Below, piece by piece: positions 49,011-54,153 of a stretch of DNA of 54,153 nucleotides. A program made the translations under genes and the position numbers. Below the pieces are notes generated by a model. That model had not been told where the DNA came from, made no database searches, and was given only the letters and a program-made list of their open reading frames with translations. Source of the stretch: Streptomyces scabichelini (GTDB lineage: Bacteria > Actinomycetota > Actinomycetes > Streptomycetales > Streptomycetaceae); the NCBI RefSeq assembly GCF_011045015.1, contig NZ_JAAKZY010000050.1:1-54153 (forward strand). Direction: 5' to 3'. Every line of letters begins with the position of its first letter. The stretch's first letter is position 1.

Positions 49011-51551
49011 TCAGTAGCGCAGCGCTTCCGCGGGCCGGGCCCTGACCGCCACCGCCGCCGGAAGCAGCGCGGCCAGTACGCCGAGGACCCCGACCCCGGC
49101 CACCACCAGGCCGTACTCGCCCCAGGGCACCGGCAGCGCGAAGCCACCCGTGACGGCCGAACCCGCCCCGGCGAGACCGACGAGTGCCGCCGCCGTGCCC
49201 ACCAGGGCACCGATCACGACCACGACCAGCGTCTCCAGGCCGACCATCGCCGTGATCTGCGCGCGCGTGGTGCCCACCACCCGCAGCATGGCCAGCTCCC
49301 GGCTCCGTGCCGCGGTACCCATCACCAGCGTGTTCACCACGGCCAGCGCCGTGAACGCGACCAGGATGCCGAGCGCGAGATAGGTCCCGCGATTGCTGTC
49401 CTTGTACGCGTCCTTGAGCGCGGCCGAGTAGTCACCGGCGCTCAGCACGGCCGCCGTCGGTGTGGACAGCGATCCTGGCTCCAGCGTCTTGCCGCCCTTG
49501 ACCAGCACACTGCTGACCAGCGATTCGGCCAGATGCCCTCGGAAGGCCGATTCCGGCAGCAGAACGTCGCCGAAGCCCAGCCCCCGGTCATAGACCGCCC
49601 GGACCGTGCGCTCGGCCCGTGCCCCGTCCGGGAACCAGCCGATGACGGTGTCCCCGATCGCGTAACCACGCTGCCGGGCCAGCGTGGAACTCACCGCCAC
49701 CGCACCGGGTTCGCCCAGATCCTCGATGCGGCCCTCCTCCACGCCGAGGTCGAGTACCTTGCCGACCGTGGCCGGATCCACCGCCTGCGCGGCCATCGCT
49801 TCGGTGCCGCCCATGTGCGGGGTGATGAACGAGGCCGAGCGAGTGGGTGAGACAACCGCGCCGGCACCGGCCGCCTCGCGCACCGCTTCCACCACCGAGG
49901 CCGGCAGCTCACCGCCGCCCGCGCCCACCACCACCTGGCCGGCCAGCAGCCGTTCCCGGCTCTGGTCGACCGTGCCGTTCTGCAGCGCTCCGGTGACCAG
50001 GATGGTCATGCACGCCATCGCCACACTCAGCATCACCGCCGACGAGGCGGAGGCCACCCGGCGGACGGCCGAGCGCGAGTTGGCGTCGGCGAGTTCACCC
50101 GTGACGCCGGTCAGCCGGGTGATCGGGGCGCCCACCATCCGAATCAGCGGCCGGGCAAGCGGAGGGGCGAGGAGCGCGGCGGCGGTCATCAGCATCATCA
50201 CGACCAGGGACTGCAGAGCGGCCCCCATGTCGGCGCCGATCCACACCCCGTAGGCGGCCACCGCGGGTGCGCCGAGTGCCATCAGCACACCGATCACCAG
50301 CCGGGTACGGGGCAGCCGGGCCGTCGGCCGATCCGCTTCGGCCAGCGCCTCGGCCGGCCCGATCTTCGAGATCCGCCGGGTCACCGACCAGGCGGACAGC
50401 AGCGTGAGGGCGAGCCCCGCGCCCGCCCCGATGACGAAGCTCAGCCAGGTGAACTCGGCACGGAACTCCGGCGGGGCGACGTCCTGGGCCACCAGCGTCG
50501 CGCTCAGCGCCCGTGCCATCGGGATCGCCAGCAGACAGCCGGGGACCAGCGCGACCACGGCCACCATCAGTGCCTCTATGTTGACCATCCGCCGGATCTG
50601 ACGGGGAGTGGTGCCGATCGCGCGCAGCATGGCGATCTCCCGGGTGCGCTGCAGCACGGCCAGGCCGAAGGCCCCGGCGATGACGAACGCGGCCACGAAA
50701 CCGGCGATGCCGCCGACCGAGCCGAACATAAGGGTCGTCACGAACAACCGGTCGGCGGTCTCCGGGGATCCCTCCTTGGACTTCGCGGACCCGGTCAGCA
50801 CCTCCAGATCCGTACCGGCCAGAGCGTCGCGCATCCGCTCGGCCAGGACCGGCGCCGACACCCCGTCCTCGGCCAGCACTCCCAGGTACTGGCTCCGCTC
50901 CCCGGCCAGCCGTTCGGCCTCGGCCGCCGAGAAGAACAGCGCGGTCTGGGAGGGCAGTTCGTCCCGCCCGCGCGGTGCGGCGGTTCCGCTGACGGTGTAG
51001 ACCGCGGTGCCCTCGGCCGCCACCACCGTCACCTCGTCGCCCACGGACAGTCCGCCGCGCCGGGCGGCGGCCACGTCCAGGACCACGTCCCGGTCGCCGT
51101 CCGGTGCCTTTCCGGCGCGCAACTCGTAGGGGGTGAGCGCGGCGGCCTCCCAGGCATGCCCGTGTGACGGTCCGCCGTCCGGTGCGGTCGGAACCGGGCC
51201 GCGACCGGAGACCGCCTGCGCCAGGAAGGGGGTGTCGCCGACGGTGCCCGCCACCCCGTCCACCGCCGCCACCCGCTCGGCCGTCCCGTCAGGCACCGGG
51301 GGAGGGGTGTCGAGGCCGACGGTCGAGACCTCACGCACGCCGTCGGAGACGGTGGTCAACTCGAGGCTGTCGTCGGTACGCACCACAAGAGCCGCGGCAC
51401 CGAACCGGTCCACCTGCGGAACGGCCCGGAATCCCGACTCCATCAGCGCCGCACATGCCGTGATGAGAGAGGTCGCGAGGAGCACGGCGAGAAGCGACCC
51501 GACGAAGCCGAACCTGTGGACCCGCACCGAGCTCAGCGCCAGCCGCAGCAC
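49011..51551 (-). CDS. FtsX-type ABC transporter permease
   Basis: An 846-residue MacB/FtsX-family permease made of two similar halves, each with a large extracellular domain and membrane segments; total about ten. Typical repeats are VLQRTREIAMLRAIGTTPRQIR in the first half and AARSRELAMLRVVGTTRAQI in the second, which contact the ATPase. GTG start with GGAGG upstream, placed one base after the ATPase stop. It faces the SARP gene tail-to-tail. May export or give resistance to the cluster's peptide, or act independently. Confidence 0.9.
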   Translation of the reverse strand: MLRLALSSVRVHRFGFVGSLLAVLLATSLITACAALMESGFRAVPQVDRFGAAALVVRTDDSLELTTVSDGVREVSTVGLDTPPPVPDGTAERVAAVDGVAGTVGDTPFLAQAVSGRGPVPTAPDGGPSHGHAWEAAALTPYELRAGKAPDGDRDVVLDVAAARRGGLSVGDEVTVVAAEGTAVYTVSGTAAPRGRDELPSQTALFFSAAEAERLAGERSQYLGVLAEDGVSAPVLAERMRDALAGTDLEVLTGSAKSKEGSPETADRLFVTTLMFGSVGGIAGFVAAFVIAGAFGLAVLQRTREIAMLRAIGTTPRQIRRMVNIEALMVAVVALVPGCLLAIPMARALSATLVAQDVAPPEFRAEFTWLSFVIGAGAGLALTLLSAWSVTRRISKIGPAEALAEADRPTARLPRTRLVIGVLMALGAPAVAAYGVWIGADMGAALQSLVVMMLMTAAALLAPPLARPLIRMVGAPITRLTGVTGELADANSRSAVRRVASASSAVMLSVAMACMTILVTGALQNGTVDQSRERLLAGQVVVGAGGGELPASVVEAVREAAGAGAVVSPTRSASFITPHMGGTEAMAAQAVDPATVGKVLDLGVEEGRIEDLGEPGAVAVSSTLARQRGYAIGDTVIGWFPDGARAERTVRAVYDRGLGFGDVLLPESAFRGHLAESLVSSVLVKGGKTLEPGSLSTPTAAVLSAGDYSAALKDAYKDSNRGTYLALGILVAFTALAVVNTLVMGTAARSRELAMLRVVGTTRAQITAMVGLETLVVVVIGALVGTAAALVGLAGAGSAVTGGFALPVPWGEYGLVVAGVGVLGVLAALLPAAVAVRARPAEALRY

Positions 51552-51552
51552 G

Positions 51553-52329
51553 TCAGGCCTCCAGCCGGGTCAGCCGCTCCGCCACCTGCTCGGGGTCGAT
51601 GCCGGGCCCGTGCAGCTGATCCACGATCCTCCCGTCGGCGAGGAACAGCACCGTGTCCGCGTACGAAGCGGCCAGCGGATCGTGCGTGACCATCACCAGC
51701 GTCTGCCCCAGCCCGTCCACCACCTCGCGCAGCAGCCGCAGCACCTCCCGGGCGGTCGTCAGGTCCAGTGCCCCGGTGGGTTCGTCCGCGAACACCACCT
51801 CGGGGCGGGTCACCAGCGCCCTGGCCACCGCGACCCTCTGCTGCTGCCCGCCCGACATCTCCGCCGGCCTGTGGCCGAGCCGGTTCTCGAGCCCGGTACG
51901 GCGCACCACCTCATCCAGCCAGTCGGTGTCCACCCGGTGCCGCCCCAGTCGCAGCGGCAGCACGATGTTCCGTTCCGCGGTCAGCGAGGCCACCAGGTTG
52001 AACGCCTGGAAGATGAAGCCGATACGGTCCCGGCGCAGCAGCGTGAGCTGCTTCTCCTTCAGCCCGGCCAGATCGATGTCACCCAGGAGCACCCGCCCCG
52101 AACTGGGGTTCTCCAGCCCCGCGGCACAGCGCAGGAAGGTGCTCTTGCCGGAGCCGGAGGGCCCCATGACCGCCGTGAACGTGGCCGGCCGCAGGGACAG
52201 AGTGATGCCTCGCAGGGCGTCCACCGCCGCACGGCCCTTGCCATACCGCTTGGTGACGTCCTCCAGGCTGACGGCGGCCCTGCTGGGCTCCGCGGTGGCC
52301 TCGGCTGCCAACTGATCCGGCTGTGCCAT
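51553..52329 (-). CDS. ABC transporter ATP-binding protein (LolD/MacB type)
   Basis: A 258-residue ATPase: Walker A MGPSGSGKST, signature MSGGQQQRVAVARAL, Walker B VVFADEPTGALD and the H-loop VMVTHDP. First gene of a two-gene operon with the FtsX-type permease. The ATG at 52329 has GGAGGAG upstream; the long upstream extension is a shadow with no family character. Confidence 0.93.
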   Translation of the reverse strand: MAQPDQLAAEATAEPSRAAVSLEDVTKRYGKGRAAVDALRGITLSLRPATFTAVMGPSGSGKSTFLRCAAGLENPSSGRVLLGDIDLAGLKEKQLTLLRRDRIGFIFQAFNLVASLTAERNIVLPLRLGRHRVDTDWLDEVVRRTGLENRLGHRPAEMSGGQQQRVAVARALVTRPEVVFADEPTGALDLTTAREVLRLLREVVDGLGQTLVMVTHDPLAASYADTVLFLADGRIVDQLHGPGIDPEQVAERLTRLEA

Positions 52330-52444
52330 GAGATGCGTCTCCTCCGGCAGAGGGCTGAAAGTGCCGGGACAATGATTCTGAGGCCGGGTTTCCATCCGGT
52401 TTGATAGCGGTATTCGGGCACGTATCGACAGCGGTATTCGGGCA

Positions 52445-53905
52445 CTACACCTTCTGCGCGGAGCCCTCCAGCCGCGTCGGCGGCAGGAACTCCCGTACGT
52501 ACGTCCGCTGCCAGCAGGCGCCCGTCTCCCGCAGCTCGCGCCAGTTCGTGTACCGATAGCGGTAGAGGCGGGCGCGCACATACCTGGGCGGCTCGTCCGC
52601 CGGGAACGGGGAGCGGCGCAGCAGCCGCAGGGTGTCCCGGTCGTTCTCCAGCAGCCGCTCCATCAGCGCGCCGAACCAGGAGCCGGCGTACGCGGGGGAG
52701 AGCGCCACGAACCACATCAGCCAGTCGAGCCGCAGATGGTACGGGGCGAACTGGCGCGGCCAGTGCCGGGGATCACCCGGCTTGCCCTTGAACTCGTACT
52801 CCCGCCAGTCGGAGTCCGCGCGCGGCACCTCGTCCGCCGTGCCCTCGATCACCACCTCGTGCCTGAGACGGCTGACGCTGCCGAACGCCCCGTAGGTGTT
52901 GACCAGATGGAGCGGGTCGAAGGAGCGGTTCATGACCTGGCGGCGGGAGACCAGATTGCGGGCCGGACGGTAACTGAGGGCGAGCAGCCCCGCGGCGACG
53001 GCCAGGACCACGATCTCGTACCAGAGCGGGGCGTCCGACGGGCCCCGCGTCACGCCGTAGTCCACGGCCGACAGCGCGACCACGATCGTGATCCAGTTCA
53101 GCCAGGCGAAGTTGCCCGACAGGACCAGCCACAGCTGGGTGACGATCATCAAGGACGCGGCGGCCGTCGCGATGGGCTGTGGGGCGAAGAGGAAGACGGG
53201 GACGATCAGTTGGGTGAAGTGGTTGGCGGCCACCTCCACCCGGTGGACCGGCTTCGGCAGCCGGTGGAAGAACCAGCTCAGCGGGCCCGGCATCGGCTGC
53301 GTCTCGTGGTGGTGGTCGAGGCAGGTCAGCTTCCGCCAGCACTCGTCCCCGCGCATCTTGATCAGACCTGCCCCGAACTCGACGCGGAACAGGATCCAGC
53401 GCAGCAGGAAGAGCACCAGGACCGGCGGGGCGACCTCGTCGTTGCCCAGGAAGACGGCGAGGAAGCCGACCTCCAGGAGCAGGGACTCCCAGCCGAAGGA
53501 GTACCAGGTCTGGCCGACGTTCACGATCGACAGATACATCGCCCACGGCACGAGCCACAGCAGCATGCCGCCCCAGAGCGGCAGTCGACCGTCCAGGCCC
53601 GCGATGAGCGCCACCGACACCGCGCAGCCGGTCCAGGCCCAGGCCGCGAAGAAGCGGTCGGAGTAGTGGAGGTGGAACACGCTCGGTGCCCGCCGGAACG
53701 GCACCCGGGCGACGAAACGGGGCACTGGCAGCATGCCGCGCTCGCCGGTCAGCGCGCGGAACTGCAGCGCCGCGCTCAGGAACGCGAAGAGATACATGAC
53801 GGCCAGCGCCCGCTGGAAGACCAGCCGGCTCATCCAGTACTCGGGGGCTGTGAACCACTCCACCGCGCGTGCTCCCTTCCCTCCCATTGTGACGCTGCGT
53901 GACAT
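52445..53905 (-). CDS. Lipase-maturation-factor-like integral membrane protein
   Basis: A 486-residue polytopic protein related to the lipase maturation factor family. Characteristic pieces are EWFTAPEYWMSRLVFQRALA, the GWESLLLEVGFLA segment, and FGAGLIKMRGDECWRKLTCL followed by HHHETQPMPGPLSW; the C-terminal soluble part has EYEFKGKPGDPRHWPRQFAPYH. In animals such proteins help fold lipases in the ER; the bacterial role is unknown. Start 53905 is preferred because AGGTGAAG lies directly upstream; 53887 is also possible. Last gene before the contig end. Confidence 0.88.
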   Translation of the reverse strand: MSRSVTMGGKGARAVEWFTAPEYWMSRLVFQRALAVMYLFAFLSAALQFRALTGERGMLPVPRFVARVPFRRAPSVFHLHYSDRFFAAWAWTGCAVSVALIAGLDGRLPLWGGMLLWLVPWAMYLSIVNVGQTWYSFGWESLLLEVGFLAVFLGNDEVAPPVLVLFLLRWILFRVEFGAGLIKMRGDECWRKLTCLDHHHETQPMPGPLSWFFHRLPKPVHRVEVAANHFTQLIVPVFLFAPQPIATAAASLMIVTQLWLVLSGNFAWLNWITIVVALSAVDYGVTRGPSDAPLWYEIVVLAVAAGLLALSYRPARNLVSRRQVMNRSFDPLHLVNTYGAFGSVSRLRHEVVIEGTADEVPRADSDWREYEFKGKPGDPRHWPRQFAPYHLRLDWLMWFVALSPAYAGSWFGALMERLLENDRDTLRLLRRSPFPADEPPRYVRARLYRYRYTNWRELRETGACWQRTYVREFLPPTRLEGSAQKV

Positions 53906-54069
53906 CTTCACCTGCGGGGTGCCCGGAACCGGCGCGGACATCGGCCCGGAAACCATCCCCGACAGCCTCGGCGTACCCGACGGCGGCGGCCTGATCCCCT
54001 GACGAGTCGAGTCCGCTCACATTCCTGCCGTGACGAGAAGTCGAAGATTCGGCCAATCCCTGGCAAGGT

Positions 54070-54153
54070 AACACATCTCCCATCCCACGAGACCCACCCA
54101 GATCTGGTATGCCGTCGTCTGCTTGTAAATAAAAAAAACATCTCCCACCCAGG
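54070..54153. other. Sequencing adapter-derived sequence at contig end
   Basis: ACACATCTCC (54071-54080), CCCACGAGAC (54084-54093) and GTATGCCGTCGTCTGCTTG (54107-54125) match, in order and with small errors, the Nextera transposase end and P7 part of Illumina adapters (the standard reads GTATGCCGTCTTCTGCTTG). An A-rich run follows. On the minus strand it translates to SRRRHTR, a well-known adapter artefact. Not biological. Confidence 0.93.

Noticed and set aside
53908..54141. Small minus-strand ORF beginning MFFLFTSRRRHTR
   Set aside because: Its N-terminus is translated Illumina adapter sequence, a known annotation artefact.
1..54153. CRISPR arrays, tRNA or rRNA genes
   Set aside because: No regularly spaced repeats of CRISPR length, cloverleaf with a GTTCGAATC-type arm, or rRNA-like sequence was seen; only the three-copy 19-bp tandem repeat and the dispersed 43-bp repeat were found.

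Overview
The window looks like a contig end from a Streptomyces-type actinomycete. Support: very high GC with G/C third positions, many GTG starts, AGGAGG-type ribosome sites, rare in-frame TTA codons, mycothiol-dependent enzymes and a SARP regulator. All names rest on reading translated sequence by eye; no database search was possible. The last ~84 bases resemble an Illumina Nextera adapter rather than genome.

Region 1 (1-16.4 kb) is mostly housekeeping and peripheral metabolism: 6-phosphogluconate dehydrogenase, a secreted Rpf/LysM/M23 cell-wall enzyme, a DMT-type membrane protein, the glycogen/maltosyl pair glgA(glgM)-glgC, a secreted PA14-GH2 glycosidase, a wax-ester/DGAT acyltransferase, two SDR-fold proteins, an HD-like protein, and an mscR-MBL pair that probably detoxifies formaldehyde through mycothiol. 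Region 2 (16.4-20 kb) holds a 58-residue acidic protein, a GNAT acetyltransferase whose start codon lies inside a large inverted repeat, a 3'-truncated alpha/beta hydrolase bordered by dispersed repeats, and an amidase.

Region 3 (20-34.2 kb) is a nearly complete fucose-scavenging system. Secreted GH20 hexosaminidase and GH29 fucosidase would release sugars. A ribose-type ABC importer (lipoprotein, double ATPase, permease) would take fucose up. A chain of overlapping genes (L-fuconate dehydratase, SDR, aldo/keto reductase, mutarotase, lactonase-like amidohydrolase) would oxidise it by the non-phosphorylating route. A divergent GntR/FadR-type regulator faces two identical tandem operators. The final diketo-acid hydrolase is not in the window.

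Region 4 (34.4-52.3 kb) is the most interesting part: a candidate RiPP (ribosomally made, modified peptide) cluster. It has two radical SAM enzymes, a haem-oxygenase-like diiron oxidase, an MFS exporter, four small paralogous precursor peptides ending in Trp or Phe, a zinc-ribbon/adenylate-cyclase/AAA/TPR signalling protein, an intracellular S8 peptidase, a GAF sensor, a secreted S8 peptidase, a SARP regulator with four TTA codons and a CebR-like box, and a convergent FtsX-type ABC system. The precursors have no cysteine, so this is not a thioether-forming sactipeptide. The exporter's C-terminal tail carries a copy of the precursor motif and also ends in an aromatic run, suggesting a fused or mimic precursor.

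Region 5 (52.4-53.9 kb) is a lipase-maturation-factor-like membrane protein, followed by the adapter-derived contig end.
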